Assembly: GCA_022747635.1 (NCBI GenBank)
Contig: JAKTNV010000009.1
Span: forward strand, 66,308,177-66,372,176
Direction of reading: 5' to 3'
Length of the DNA stretch: 64,000 bases
Origin: Hetaerina americana
Taxonomy: Eukaryota; Arthropoda; Insecta; Odonata; Calopterygidae
The position numbers and the translations under genes are program-made. Positions within the stretch are counted from its first letter, which is position 1. Each line of letters begins with the position of its first letter. The notes below the pieces were generated by a model. That model did not search any database, had not been told where the DNA came from, and worked only from the letters and a program-made list of their open reading frames with translations. Shown here piece by piece: positions 44,052 to 56,290 of this stretch.

Positions 44052-44719
44052 ATCTCATGAAAAACCAGGAAATAATCGCCACTTGCCTGAGGATCTGGAA
44101 CTACTTCAAACCAGCCAGCACGTATCCTTTCACAGAAGAGAAAGTTGACTTGTGGTTTGATGTCTAAGATTCCCTCCTGACTGCTCTCCAACTTCTGCTA
44201 AAAGAAATCATTGGTGCATCAAAACACATGTAACAAAACCCAAAATGGTCAAAAGGTCAAGGGTAAAAATGTCAGAACAAATTTATGCAAATGAAAAATT
44301 ACAAAATTCCAAAAAAAAGTACTTTTATAGGTTGGTAATATAAAGGGTTAAATATGGTGCATAAAGGTGACTCTAGCATGGTAACGAAGGGAACTGAGAG
44401 AATATCAAGTAATTTCAAATGATTTTGATGTTTGCTATGCCTGTTTGTACTAACCTGCTCTCTACTTAGGGAACATCTCATCATGAAGAGTGCCAAGCCA
44501 TCTAAAGAAAGAAGAACCAAGGGGAAAAGAAGAAAGGCCATGGAGTCACCACCATATGTTGGTCATTGCTGCTACAGTGTTTAGATTTGGACCCTTAAGG
44601 TCACTTTTCCTCTCTCTTCACTATGATTAATGCTAGGCGTATTTGTGTTTATTTTTTTAGTGTTGTTTGGGGTGAATTTGCATAATAATTGTATTATCAA
44701 GTTCCTACAGTGGGGAGAT
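44050..44719 (+). repeat. Patchwork block B (copy 2)
   Basis: Direct copy of 16531-17199, 670 bp against 669 bp. It ends at the junction with block C. It does not carry the rest of the tandem array seen at 17.2-17.7 kb. Confidence 0.9.
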
Positions 44720-45031
44720 ATTCAATTGCATTACTTTCGGAACGCACCCTGTCTGTATTTCCGTCTAAAAATACGTCTCATTTTATGCCCACGTCATTTC
44801 GCTCCTCCGCTATCTTGTATGACTTCCTATCGTCGTCCCCCACCTCCCTCATGATATGGATATTCCATTAACCCCCCCTCCTCAATCTCCCTCCTCCCCA
44901 CCCTAATCCATATCCCCATGACTTATCTTCCCCTCCCTCCTCCCCAGAAACTCAAAACCTTCTTATTTGCCCCCCAATCTTCGTCAACCCATCCCTTGCG
45001 TCCGCCGGACCATTCTCGCTCCTGCCCTCTA
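44720..45031 (+). repeat. Patchwork block C (copy 2)
   Basis: Inverted copy of 12553-12865, 312 bp against 313 bp, C-rich on this strand. It ends at CCCTCTA, where the LINE segment that follows begins with a short CCTCTAGCG triplication. Confidence 0.9.
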
Positions 45032-45049
45032 GCGTCCTCTAGCGCCCTC

Positions 45050-46060
45050 TAGCGTCTAACGTGCCCTCGTCCGTCCCATCCCCAAAAAATCCACACCCAC
45101 TAACATTGCTGAATACAGACCAATCAGCATCTTGCCTCCTTTATCAAAAGCATTCGAGAGACTCATTCACGAACAAATTTCAAAGTTTCTGAATGAAAAT
45201 AACTTACTTGATCCTCTACAATCTGGCTTTCGGTCCTCTCACAGCACAGCTACCGCTCTCCTTAAAATAACAGATGACATCCGACTATCCATGGATCGCA
45301 AAGAGGTGACAATAATGACTCTCCTAGACTTTACCAAAGCCTTCGACTCTATTGACAAAGATATTCTCTTAGCAAAACTTCAAAACCTGAATTTTTCTTC
45401 CTCGTCTTTACTGTGGATTCGCTCATACCTAAGTAACCGATTCCAAAGTGTCACTACACCTAATTCATCCTCTAACTGGCTTCAAATACACAGGGGTGTT
45501 CCACAAGGATCCATTCTTGGACCTTTGCTTTTTTCCCTGTATATAAACGATATTAGTAAATGCATTTTAAATTGCAGTCATCACCTTTATGCCGATGATT
45601 TACAAATATATCACCATTCCCGCCTTCAAGACCTACCTACAATTATAAACGAAATTAATGCAGATCTGGCTGCTTTGTCACTATGGGGAATAAAAAATTT
45701 ATTGAAAATAAACCCAATCAAAAGTCAGTCCATCATAATTGGATACCATAAAATACATTCTAAAATAAGTATTGATAAACTACCACCACTAAAATTGCAA
45801 GGATCTATCATACCATACCTAAGGACAGTAAATAATTTAGGCTTAACCATAAATGAAACATTATCTTGGACTGATCATGCAATTGCTATCTGCAGAAAAA
45901 TTAACTCATCCCTGCATTCACTGGAAAGGTTAAAGCACATTGCTCCCCCCTCCTTAAAGATGCTTCTTGTGTCCACTCTTCTCATACCACACTTTGATTA
46001 CTAGGTAGTAGATTGCTACTGTCGGCTTAACCTTTTCTTTCATCTTGATGCGTTATTAGC
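45050..46060 (+). pseudogene. LINE reverse transcriptase, long open fragment
   Basis: A mostly intact RT domain. It begins upstream of the ATG with PIPKKSTPTNIAEYRPISIL. The 290-codon frame 45132-46004 then runs through SKAFERLIHEQISKFL, SGFRSSHSTATALLK, LDFTKAFDSIDKDIL, HRGVPQGSILGPLLFSLYIN and HLYADDLQIY, with the D residues of motif A (LDFTKAFD) and motif C (YADD). The C-terminal part LVSTLLIPHFDY is followed by a stop, after which similarity continues briefly (VVDCYC). Endonuclease and 3' end are missing. It is a different LINE family from the hairpin-tailed one. Confidence 0.92.
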
Positions 46061-46369
46061 TCTTTCCTAGGCCTTCAGAGGACGAGTTTCTATTCTTGAG
46101 TTTGGCACTTTCAAGGTCTATTTTTTACTCCTTTATTGCTTGTTCCATGAATCGTATAGAGAATAATATTCTTGAAATTTTAATTGCAAGAAAATTACTT
46201 TTCATCACATCAATTTTTCAAGTTTAAGTTTGGATTACTTTATGCCTTCATTCTCCTCTAATTAATTCGTTCTGCCCGAGAGAGCTTTTCAATTCTATGT
46301 CCTTGATTTGCCCAATATACATGTACTTTTCTAATGTTCTACATCGCGGAGTCTTTCCTACTATTACGA
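46061..46369. other. No gene seen
   Basis: Short AT-rich spacer between two LINE fragments of opposite strand. On the minus strand, faint continuation of the LINE C-terminal relic is possible. Confidence 0.35.
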
Positions 46370-46745
46370 TATGTATTTCTAACTAATCCATTGCGTCTCA
46401 AGTCGTGTCCAAATCCATCTAATTCTTATTCTCCGCCGTAGAATCCTTCTCTTATGGCCTTCTGCTCTTCTATATACTTCCTCGTTCCTCACTTTGCCCG
46501 CCCATTTAATCTTCAGAATCCTCTTCCAGCACAATGTTTTAGGGAATTCCATTATTCGCCGGTCCACTTTTCCAATGATCCATGTTTCTGGTCCAGAGAG
46601 CATCATACTCTTTTCGAACGCTTTGACGAAATGCTTTCCCGGCTTGCAACCTCAGGTTCTTTGAAAATAGCGGTTGCCTCATTTTCACGAACGCCTTCTT
46701 AGTTTTAGCTATTCTTCACTTTATATCGGCTAAACTTGATCCATC
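46370..46745 (-). pseudogene. EN-RT LINE C-terminal fragment
   Basis: The minus strand reads KKAFVKMRQPLFSKNLRLQA-like sequence, then a frame change, then SGPETWIIGKVDRRIMEFPK, LCWKRILKIKWAGKVRNEEV and KRRILRRRIRIRW. This is the block after RT (xxETWxL..d..rlea.E...wRR.lkikW.dkvrNeeV) of CFDP2-like EN-RT LINEs. The 5' part and true 3' end are absent. Confidence 0.85.
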
Positions 46746-47139
46746 CCAAGTTATACTGTGACTCGGGTAGATGGAGGATTCATTCCACTTGCTCTAGTTT
46801 CATTGAGTCTGTATGTTATGCCAAACGAACGTGGTGTTTTTTTGTTCCGGTGGGCCGAACACTGCTTCTGGAATTTAATTTAAAATCGCCAATATCAGTC
46901 GACACAATTTTCAGCCAAAATTTACCCATTCGGATGGATTTGCATCCGTTTGTGTGCGTAGAGATGTGGGAAGACGTGGGATGGGTCGAACAGGAAGGAA
47001 GAAACATCTTTTGATTCTATTAAGCTCGCGGCCGTGAAATAAGAAATCAGGAACTTGACATTATCGATTCTAAAGACACATTTCAGAGAGCTATTGCGGA
47101 AGATTCATCATCTCTAGACGAGGTAGTTGCTTGGTGGTT

Positions 47140-47465
47140 CTCAGAAATGGCCGCCCTCCGAGGTCGAGTGACCGCATGACGACTCTTCTCGAACGCCATC
47201 GCCCGGAGCCACAATGGCATCGCTGGTTTGGTCATGTTGACAAAGTGGATGGGAGGCGAATCACCAAACAGACACGAAGGAAGAGTGGAATGGTTTGAGA
47301 GAGGAAGGGATTTATATCGAGGAAGGCATGCGTGAATGTGGTCGAGGAAACAACAGAGGCAAGGAATGCTAGGAGCCTCAGGAACAGGAGAATGCCTGTA
47401 TGAAACAGCATATGAATGGGGATGGCAGAATTACGCGAGGGCAGGACAGTGTGGAATAAATGTCT
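47140..47465 (+). pseudogene. EN-RT LINE 3' relic
   Basis: The plus-strand translation includes HRWFGHVDKVDGRRITKQTR, which matches the (W)xGHVxRxxxxR block near the C-terminus of EN-RT LINEs. Decayed sequence resembling VNVVEETTEARNARSLRNRR follows. No RT is present. Confidence 0.55.
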
Positions 47466-48335
47466 TAAAATAATTTAAAATCGAGCCTTTTTATTCAACC
47501 TAGCATGAAAGGAAATGGATGAAATGGTGTATACCTATTTCATCCAAGCATCTGCTCGATATGATTCCGTGACTGCAAAAAAGGTTGGAAATGGGTACTT
47601 AACTATTTGCAATAATGCACTTACTATGTGCAAAATGAGAGGAAGATTAATAGGGTACTAACATTAATAGTGCAGTTTTCATGCCAAGGCGTACGTTTTC
47701 CACCACGAAAACTCAGTGAACTTGAAGTGCATTTCAAGTCTTCCTTACATGACCTAGAATTATGATCAGTATCCAAGAAACTTACGTCCCAGGATATTTA
47801 AATTATGCAAAATAGACCCCTTCGCTTCTGGACAACTCTGTCTCAGGCTGGAGTTGATACATCCAAGTAGTGGATTCTCCAACTTGATACCTTTCTTCGC
47901 TTTCCTCAGAGGAACACAGTAGTCGTAAGAGAGAGAGAAACCGTATTCCTAACACAAAGAAAAAAATACATCCACCATAGAAAACATTACTTCTATTGCA
48001 TTAATAAGCGAAAGGAATGGCTAAAACTTGCAAACATGCGACAGAGCTGTACTACAGAAGAACCGATATGACGATAACAAGAAAACGGTTCAAGAGCCCA
48101 CTTATTAATTACTCCCACCCACTCGAATTCTCATAGTGACACTTTGAATGACACTCACAAGTCAATCCTTGCTCTAAGATTAACGTAAGCACAGGGATAT
48201 TTATCAATCAATAACAAATCAGTGATTTTTCATAAAAAAGCTATATACAAGATATATCTGTAAATAATTAAATAAATTTTGGCGGGAATATTCTATGGGA
48301 CGAATTAATTAATTAATGCTGGAAAACTCCCAATT
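47466..48335. other. No gene seen
   Basis: AT-rich intergenic DNA. No recognisable feature. Confidence 0.4.
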
Positions 48336-48339
48336 ACAA

Positions 48340-48580
48340 TTATCCTGCAAGGAGTTTGCAACCCTATTTGAAAATCATGGTGGACACACTTTAGGGCACA
48401 ATGTATTGATTAGGATTACAATAGAAGGGAAGATTCCACAAGGAAGACCACAAGACATGTGCATAGGACAAATTAAGAAGGACGTAAAACAGTGAGGGCA
48501 TCAAGGATTGAGGGCAGTGACATTAAATGGAGTAGAATGGAGTGCTCCATCAAACCGATCCTAGGATTGAAATACAAATG
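48340..48580 (+). pseudogene. EN-RT LINE C-terminal tail
   Basis: The plus-strand translation gives TIEGKIPQGRPQDMCIGQIK, the family's EGxxxGxRPRxxYixqIk motif at the extreme C-terminus. An ATG-ATG-ATGATGATAATAA simple run follows near the end (48560-48600). Only the last part of the element remains. Confidence 0.7.
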
Positions 48581-48929
48581 ATGGTGATGATAATAAAATC
48601 AGACTCTCCTACAGAGAATTAATACAATCAACTTATGTCATTCTCTGTTTCATGATGAATTTAAAAAATAAATGATTAGAGACGACAATTTTCTCCATTC
48701 CCGTAACCAACTTTTGCATGAAGCACCCACAATGACTGCCCTCGAATCCAACCCGAAATACTGATATTTTCCGATTGCATCCTTCAACTGAAACTTTCTA
48801 CATAAAAGAGTATTTAATGAAACAAGAGGTTTCCTCTTTCGGAGAAATTTATTCTCACGTTCCCAACTCTTCTGGCGCCCATCGTTTCTTGAATTTTAAG
48901 TGGAGGAGAAAATAAAACTAAGGACACGT
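48581..48929. other. No gene seen
   Basis: AT-rich. No recognisable feature. Confidence 0.35.
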
Positions 48930-49345
48930 ACAAACGTGTCGTCTTCGTGAGTTTCGATGGCGTCACGCGCGGTCCGTTGGCCTTCCGACGCGTAGTGCGG
49001 ACAGGAGGCCTGACCACGCGAAGGGCACGAAGATCTACCCACGCACGGTCAACCAAGGCGAAGGTCTCTCACACACTCTCCTGCTCTCAAATGACGCTCC
49101 CTCCTTATCTGCAGCGACCTGTGCCGCTCTTCCGCCTCGCCTCGACCTCCAAACAAGAGAAGAGGGACACTGGCAGGAAGATGCACCAGCGTCGAAATTT
49201 CATTGCCGCTTGCCCAAGAACAGAACGGTAGAGCTTTCCTGTCCATGAGGGACACGAATGTCTCTTGCGCCACGACTTCCGTACCATCAGACAAAGCCCT
49301 CGGTCGATTGTACGCGGGAATGATTTAGCCTGCCATCTGGCGAAT
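48930..49345. promoter_or_regulatory. CpG-rich island, no gene assigned
   Basis: A 400-bp CpG- and C/G-rich stretch (for example GGCGTCACGCGCGGTCCGTT near 48960) in AT-rich surroundings. Overlapping ORFs of 80-94 codons exist in several frames, but none has a recognisable domain or good splice context. It may be a promoter or a fragment of a GC-rich repeat such as an LTR. I see no TATA/initiator pair as clear as at 13.9 kb. Confidence 0.3.
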
Positions 49346-50270
49346 AAACTAGGCATGGTGTTCGGTTTGATTTTTACCTACTAAAGGCTCTTCTGTGGGC
49401 TACTCACGAAACTAACCAAAGGTCATCTGCACAGTCATTCAGTGCGTAGCGGACTGAATATAACGAATTCTATGAAGGTATGATATCCAAGCCAGCAAGG
49501 AAATTAAAACTTCAGAATCGATATTTTGGGGACCAGCCACAGAGAGAGTTATTTACGTGAGAAGGTGTTTATAAGTCTTGGGAAAAAGTCAATGCAAAAA
49601 ACACTGTCCAATGTCAAATCTCAGTGGAGTTTCATTTACTGGTGTCTTTTGAGTTTTAATCCTGTTGACGTCGATTACAAACTCTCATAGAATACGAGTG
49701 AGTGCTAGGAGAGATATATTACTTTAGATAGATAACACAAAGTCTAAAGATAAAGACCGCGGACTTGCCTTGTTATCTATTTTTGAAATTCCGCGTATTT
49801 AGCGATGTCATCATATGAAAATTTCACCGTTGCTGTTCACTAGGAGTATACCGTTCATGTGAAGTTCAGTAGTTCATGGGATCTGATATAGTTTGACTGT
49901 GCATCATCGCGAAAATAATGGAACTTCAATTAGAGCAAAGAAAACTAATCAAATTCCACGTAGATATGAAGAAAATTGAGGTGAAATAGTGGGAATAGTA
50001 GGAATTATGTTTATGGATGAATGAAGGAGAGAGCATTTCCATGAGGATATTCTAATTTGTGGAATTTTGCCGAATTTTGTGGAATTTGTCAAAATTATGA
50101 ACTTTTCGGGTTTTTTTGGAATGTTCCGCGTTCTGAAGGGATAGAAAACTTGGGCAGAACTAAAGAAAGATGCGGGAAATCCAAATTGGGAGGAATGATC
50201 ACAAATTTAAGGTAAAATTCCGGGCACAAAGAACAATTTTAAAAAAATTCATTTCTTAAAAAAAATTTTG
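49346..50270. other. No gene seen
   Basis: AT-rich DNA. No recognisable feature. Confidence 0.4.
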
Positions 50271-50274
50271 TTGA

Positions 50275-50370
50275 TTGGAATAATTTGCCTGAAAAACTAT
50301 TCCTTTCCTAACAGGGTAAATACTTTTAAGAAAAGATGTAAACAATTTATATAATTATTTGAGTTATATG
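50275..50370 (+). pseudogene. LINE C-terminal tail, very short
   Basis: The plus strand gives DWNNLPEKLF, then VNTFKKRCKQFI in another frame, the WN.LP...FK block ending LINE RT ORFs. It is a short, decayed remnant. Confidence 0.5.
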
Positions 50371-51075
50371 TTTTGTAAAATTGTATGTAACAGCTCAGTT
50401 TAGATTTTTTCTGGTAGAATGGGAAACTTAAGTTAATGAGATGGGGATTTTCTTTTTTTTGTGTTAGAGATGGGTGTTTGGGAGTTTCCTTTAACTGTAT
50501 TGTTTTTTCCTGACTTATTTCATCTATTATCTTTGGTGATATTGATTGGATTTAAGATGCCATGTTATTTTTCCTAGACAAGTTTGATAGTAATACTTGG
50601 GACTTGTGTGCTACCTGACATTGTCTGCTCCTGTGATCTTTACATCACACCTGTGAGTTTTAATAATGATAATAAATTCTTTTCAATTTGCATTCCTGCG
50701 CTCCTTACACGTAGAATTCCGCCGTTTATATGCTATAGAATTCCGACGTTACTACCCCAGTATCCACTATTCACCATATTCACCCCTTCATCTTTAGCGG
50801 AATCTCCTTATCAATCAAGCTTCTTACCGATTCCAAAAGCAATTGAAACAAAATATCGCTCTTTGAATCACTTCTCCTCATAGACAACTTTCACCACCTT
50901 GAAATGCCCACTAGGTAATTAAAACTTCGTATTTTTTTCCATCTTATGCACAATACAGGGACGGATAGAAACAGTTAAAAGGAAAATACCAGGAAATAAT
51001 CGATTGCTGACGAGACATGGTGCAATCGATTAGCAATACAGATGAGAGACGGAAGTGGAAGAATGTAAGCACAGA
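50371..51075. other. No gene seen
   Basis: AT-rich DNA with pyrimidine tracts. The 99-codon plus ORF (50584-50883) has no recognisable features. Confidence 0.4.
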
Positions 51076-51079
51076 ATCA

Positions 51080-52070
51080 TGTAGAAGGAAGTTCAAGGAG
51101 GTAAATAATAAACTGAGGCGAGAAACTACTTGGGCGAAAGAGGCGTGATAGTGGACGCGTTGGGTACACATGGAGAGTTTACGAAGGAGGAATGAATTGT
51201 GCGCAGCGGACAGGAAGGACAGCGATCTATCGGGAAGTAAGAAGGAAAAATTCGTTCGCACGGCTAGAAAATTATTAATTTGACCAGGAAAGGATCGAGA
51301 GAGATGGAAAGAATGCATAGAGGATCTCTACAGGAAAAAAATTATGACAGCAAGTTTATACATAGAAGGAGAAAAAGACGCAGATGGGAATGGATGGGGT
51401 TCAAGCATACATGATTGCGAGAATGGAAGAGGATTATGAGGATTGAAATGCAATAAAGCCGTTGGGACAGATGATATTCTTTCGGAAATATTTCACTAAA
51501 TAGAAAAACGTGAAAGGAAGAGTTTTTATGGGCTAATTCTTCGAATTTATGGGGAAGGAATGTATAGGAAAGATTTCGTCAGATTAATATTAGTTCCCAT
51601 TCCAAAAAAGGGAGAGGTAGGTGAGGGCTGAAGAGCAATAAGTTTGATAGCTCATACAGCAAAGGTAGTACTTGCGATCACCAGGAAGACGATGAAAAGG
51701 AGGCCTAACAATTACTCAGAGGATGATAAGTTTTGGCTCAGAAAGGGAGGTATGCATGACTCAATTCCAGTAATGAAACCACTAATAGAAAGGAGCATAG
51801 AGTATAATCACAATATCTTTGTCTGATTCGTAGAGGCTTCAGAGGATTAATTTCGTAAAAATCCAAGAGGATTTCGAGAAGGCATTTGAGGAAATAGGGG
51901 AGATAGGGGAGAGGAGAGATTTGAGGAGATGTCTTAGGGACTGAATTCCTGAGAAGTATGTTGTACAAATAAAGAGGGTGTGCGAGCTAGTGTCTTTGGA
52001 AGGTTTAGGAGGGTGAACGAGTCGGAGGATTTTTTTATTGAGAAGGGACTCAGGGTGACCGCTGCGATGG
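51080..52070 (+). pseudogene. EN-RT LINE linker and RT fragment, decayed
   Basis: Plus-strand reading, with many breaks, gives KFKEVNNKLRRETTWAKEA, then KDRERWKECIEDLYRKK, LKCNKAVGTDDILSEIF, RKDFVRLILVPIPKKGE and RASVFGRFRRVNESEDFFIE. These are the linker and early RT blocks, including the ERWKEYIEDLY and LNKAAGxDxIPAEL signatures. The same order appears intact on the minus strand at 54.2-55.1 kb. Catalytic motifs are not recovered. The endonuclease piece at 52.2 kb lies downstream and so is out of order. Confidence 0.8.
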
Positions 52071-52199
52071 GTGGCAGCTAGTGTAGTGGAGGTATTGCTG
52101 TTTGCTATTGGGTTTAATATGGACGGAGGTGTAGAATATTACATGCGAATGATCTTATGTTCACTTTTGCGAATATTGTTTGTGAATATATACTATACT

Positions 52200-52420
52200 A
52201 TGTGTTATTGCATACATTCATTGTTCAGGTATACATGTCACCAAGCAATCATAAGGAAGAAGTCGACAGGGCATACGATCAGTTAGTTGACATAATCGTG
52301 TGTGTTCCTGCAAGAAACATTTGGTAGGGGTGGGGGATTGGAATGCGACGGTAGGCGAAGGAAGACATGGTGATGAGGTGGAGGTACGAGGAATGACCGC
52401 GGGGATAAAGCAATTTCAAT
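52200..52420 (+). pseudogene. EN-RT LINE endonuclease scrap
   Basis: The plus strand gives PSNHKEEVDRAYDQLVDIIV then GDWNATVGEGRHGDE, the EN block with GDW. Frame breaks follow. It lies just downstream of an RT-type fragment on the same strand and so belongs to a separate insertion. Confidence 0.75.
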
Positions 52421-54045
52421 ACGCACACGCAAAAAGAGCAGTTCAATACGAACATTTTAATAAAACTGCATCAAGAGGCACAGAAATGTCTCCATTAAGG
52501 GCAGCAATGCATTTTCAACCAAATTCTCTCATTAAGCCCGGAAACCGTTTTTATGTACAGATAACTAAGAGCAGAGGGTCAAAGGAGGAAGGTGCTCATC
52601 GAAATACGACAGTCATAAGGCAAATGTTATTCATCTATATTTACATTTAGGCTTAGCATTATATTAGCCTATTTACATTATTAATTAAAATTTCTGATTG
52701 ATGGTACAATCTGAATGCTCTAGCAGGTAATATCTTGCCAAATAATATTTTTAGCATGTGCTTCTAGTGCCTATTTCAAGCAGAAGGTATTGTTAGGGGA
52801 AATTACAATAACAATAAAAAGGCAAAGTGTTTATAGAAATGTTTAAATTATTTTTAAGTGTTAAGTATCTCAAATTTTTTATTATTCTATATATTTCATC
52901 ATTCTTATACTTAAAAATGAATTGGTATTTAGTTGATAAGCGATATTTTTCGGCCTATTGCCAGTGCTATGATTTCTTATGAAAGTGAAGACGTTTATGG
53001 ATGAATACGTGCAGAAGACGCACAATATTCGGCCGCCCGTTGTACTCGTATTTACCTTGTCTTTCCATTTTTAACAGCTGAATCGCCACTTACTTCCACC
53101 GGCCAACGGGTCGCTTCAATACGTAAATATACTTCAAGTAAACATCCCGATGGGGGGGGGAGAAGGGTATGGGATGTAGATAGAATAAACTCAAGGGTAT
53201 TTCGAAGGAACGGAAAATATATGCAATAAGAAATGTCAGGCAAATTACCCTCAGTCTTGGCTGGGTTACGAAAGAATAAATCTCAATTAATAAGGTATCA
53301 AACAATTCAAGGTTCTCTATGAATATGATATCGATGGCCCTGAAACGGAGTGAATTCTCCTCAATATGAGGGCGAATATAATAACATAGCATAATGTCAC
53401 CACCCAATGAAATTGAGTTGACACGACTGCGCTGTGTTCATTTTGATGATTTGATATGATAGGGCTACAGGCATTACCGGAACACGATGAAGCGTTTGAA
53501 ACCACGCCAAAATGTTATTCACCAATAGAAGAGAGGAAAATTAAAATAATATTTCATATTAAGTTGAATAAATACTCGAAATTACATTATTGGTATTCAT
53601 ATTTTGGCATTCGTTGAAAATTGAGGTAGTCATTCGAAAGAATAATTTTTTGGCATGTATTAATTATAACATGAAATTAGATAAGAAGACGTCACATGAA
53701 ATCTAAAAATACATTATCAGCGAATGTGTCAGTAACACGAACCTGATTCTTTTAAATCACGAATCCTTTGCCCCTTGGGAGATTATTGGGTCATGTTCTT
53801 TTGATAATCGAACTTGAAATTGCGGATTAAATAAATATGTCAGTTTATCATTCGCTGTGATTTGCATATTCAACACTCGAACAGCCATGTGGACTGAACG
53901 GATAGTTTGCGTCGTTATTCAAGAAAATTTAGGTGATGGATAATTTTTAAGCCAAAATATATTTTCCAAAACCACTTAATTTCAACCTTGAGCAAAAAGT
54001 TCAGTGCTCATTGTTAACTAAGATGCTTATACATAAACTATTCTA
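52421..54045. other. No gene seen
   Basis: AT-rich intergenic DNA. A G9 run is at about 53150. The minus ORF of 105 codons (53090-53407) has no recognisable features. Confidence 0.4.
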
Positions 54046-54049
54046 CCTG

Positions 54050-56290
54050 ATCTAGTTTTTGCCTTCCTATTTTAATGTTTAGCTCAGCCTTTTTCTTTCT
54101 AGAAAATCACATAACCTTTGTTTTATCAATATTGATTCTCATCCCATACCTGTCGCACTGAATTTCCAATTCACTCAGCAATGCTTGCAGCCCCTTGGCT
54201 GACTGACAAACTTAAGCTTGGTCATCAGCAAACCTAACTGATTTTACGAATTCCCCGCCCACCTTCATTCCTACCTCCAGTTCTTCCCATGCCTCTTTAA
54301 TCATTTCCTCTGCATACAGGTTGAACAGCAACGGGGATAATGGGCAACCCTGCCTCACACCTCTTCCTAACTCTGCCCCTCCAGACTCCCTGTTCCCCAC
54401 TCGCACCTGAGCAGTCTGAGACATGTAAAGGTTGCGGATTAGCCTCCTTTCCCTCCAATCTATCTTCTTTTCTTCAATATACTCATTAGTATTTCCCAAT
54501 TCACTCTATCAACCGCTTTTTCGAAATCTATGAAACAGGCAAATACCTCCTGGTTGTATTATATATTCCTCTCGATTAATAATCTCATTACTGCAATGGC
54601 ATCACGCGTACCTCTCCCCTTCCTAAACCCAAACTGATCAGCTCCTAAGTAATCATTTGCCCTGCTCTTTATCCTTTTCTTATGATCCTGAGAACAACTT
54701 TAGCTGTGTGGGATATCAAACTTATCGTCCTGTTGTCCTCACATGATGTAGCCTTTACCTTTTTCGGAATAGGAACTAAAACTGATCTCACAAAGTCTGC
54801 CGGCCAGATTTCTTCCCCATAGATACTACGAATCAGCCCATATAGACTCTTCCTCCCACATTTTCAGCAGTTCCGCAGGAATGTTATCTACCCCCGCGGC
54901 CTTATTTAGCTTCATCTCCCTTAATGCCCTTTCTATCTCATCGTCTATTATGCCTGGACCTAAGCTATCTTCCTTTACGTCATGTCCTCTTTCTATGTCT
55001 AACCTTGTTGGTCTAAGTTCCTTACTATACAGTTCTTCTATATATTCCTTCCATCTCTCTTGGATCTTTCCTGTGTCAACTATTATCTTACCCGCCTTAT
55101 CTCTAACTGTTAGCATGTATCTTCATTTCTTACTTCCCTATAAATATTTAACCTTGCTGTACAGCGCACCAATTTCACCCTTCCTCCGCAAACTTTCCAT
55201 ATCGTCACACTGTCTTCCACCATGCTTCCATTGTCCTATTTGTTCAATATTGCCCGCCTCAATTTATTTTTGAACTCTTTCTACTTCATTTTGCCGTATT
55301 CTGTGTTTACATTCTTTATTTTCTCCTCTCATCCGTGATCCATGGCTTCCTAGTCCTTTTTCGCGGTAACGGTTCCCATAGTGCCTTCTGCGGCTTTAGA
55401 TAACCCTTTCTTGATACTTTCCCATTTTAGAGACTCATGATTTCCTCTACCGCCTGATTGTACTCCTTCCTTTTCAAACCATTTAATGCTTCTACATTCC
55501 ATTTTCTAACCCACCGCCCCTGCCTCATCTTTTTGAAACGTTTCATAACATTTCAACATTTCATAACAACTAAATTGTGATCAGAGTCCGCATCCGCTCC
55601 CGGGAAACTGTGCGAATTCATCACACTGTTCCTAAACCTGTACCTAACAAGAATTTATCCTGCTGATACCTCTCTGAATCACCTGACATTTTCCATGTAT
55701 ACCTGCGTCTTTTGTAGCGTCTAAACCAGGTGTTGGTGATTACTAACCCCTGTCTCCTGCAGAACTCAACTGCTTTCTCCCCGTGGTCATTCCGCCTGCC
55801 TAAACCGTAGTCCCTTACCTCATCACCATCTCTTCCTTCGCCCACCGTAGCATCCCAATCACCCATCACTATCATATGTTTCCCAGCAGGAACACACGCG
55901 ATTATATCCTCTAACTGATCGTATATCCTATCGACCTCTTCTTCCTTATGGTTGCTCGGTGGCATGTATACCTGGATAATAACTAAGTTCGTCGGTTCTG
56001 CTTTTATCTCCACTAGTAGTATTCTATCCGTTACCTGTTATATGTGGACTACGCTTCTTAATACCTCTTCATATAATACTATGGTAACCCCTCGTTGGCT
56101 CTCGTCCCCACCGCTGTATATTATTCTACACTTATCACTCCAATAATCCCCGCTATCCTTCCATCTCACCTCGCATAGACCTACAAATATCTAAATTTCC
56201 CCTTTCCATCTCTCGCTTAATATTCTCCAATTTCCCTATCCTCATCATTGTCCTAACATTCCACTTTCCTATTCTAAATTAGTTGGTCTC
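54050..56290 (-). pseudogene. EN-RT LINE (CFDP2-like), long decayed copy
   Basis: The largest LINE copy, reading from 56290 down. Endonuclease: EPTNLVIIQVYMPPSNHKEE, VDRIYDQLEDIIACVPAGKH, MIVMGDWDATVGEGRDGDEV and NTWFRRYKRRRYTW (open 56013-55621). Linker: RWKEYIEELYSKELRP, LREMKLNKAAGVDNIPAELL (55116-54826). RT: RNLYMSQTAQVRVGNRESGG, GRGVRQGCPLSPLLFNLYAE and KSVRFADDQA (54499-54212), with both active-site aspartates. A GDWDATVG signature is kept in EN. Frameshifts and stops separate the parts, and the C-terminal post-RT domain is missing or decayed. Named for its resemblance to the endonuclease fold of craniofacial development protein 2-like sequences, which are of LINE origin. Confidence 0.92.
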
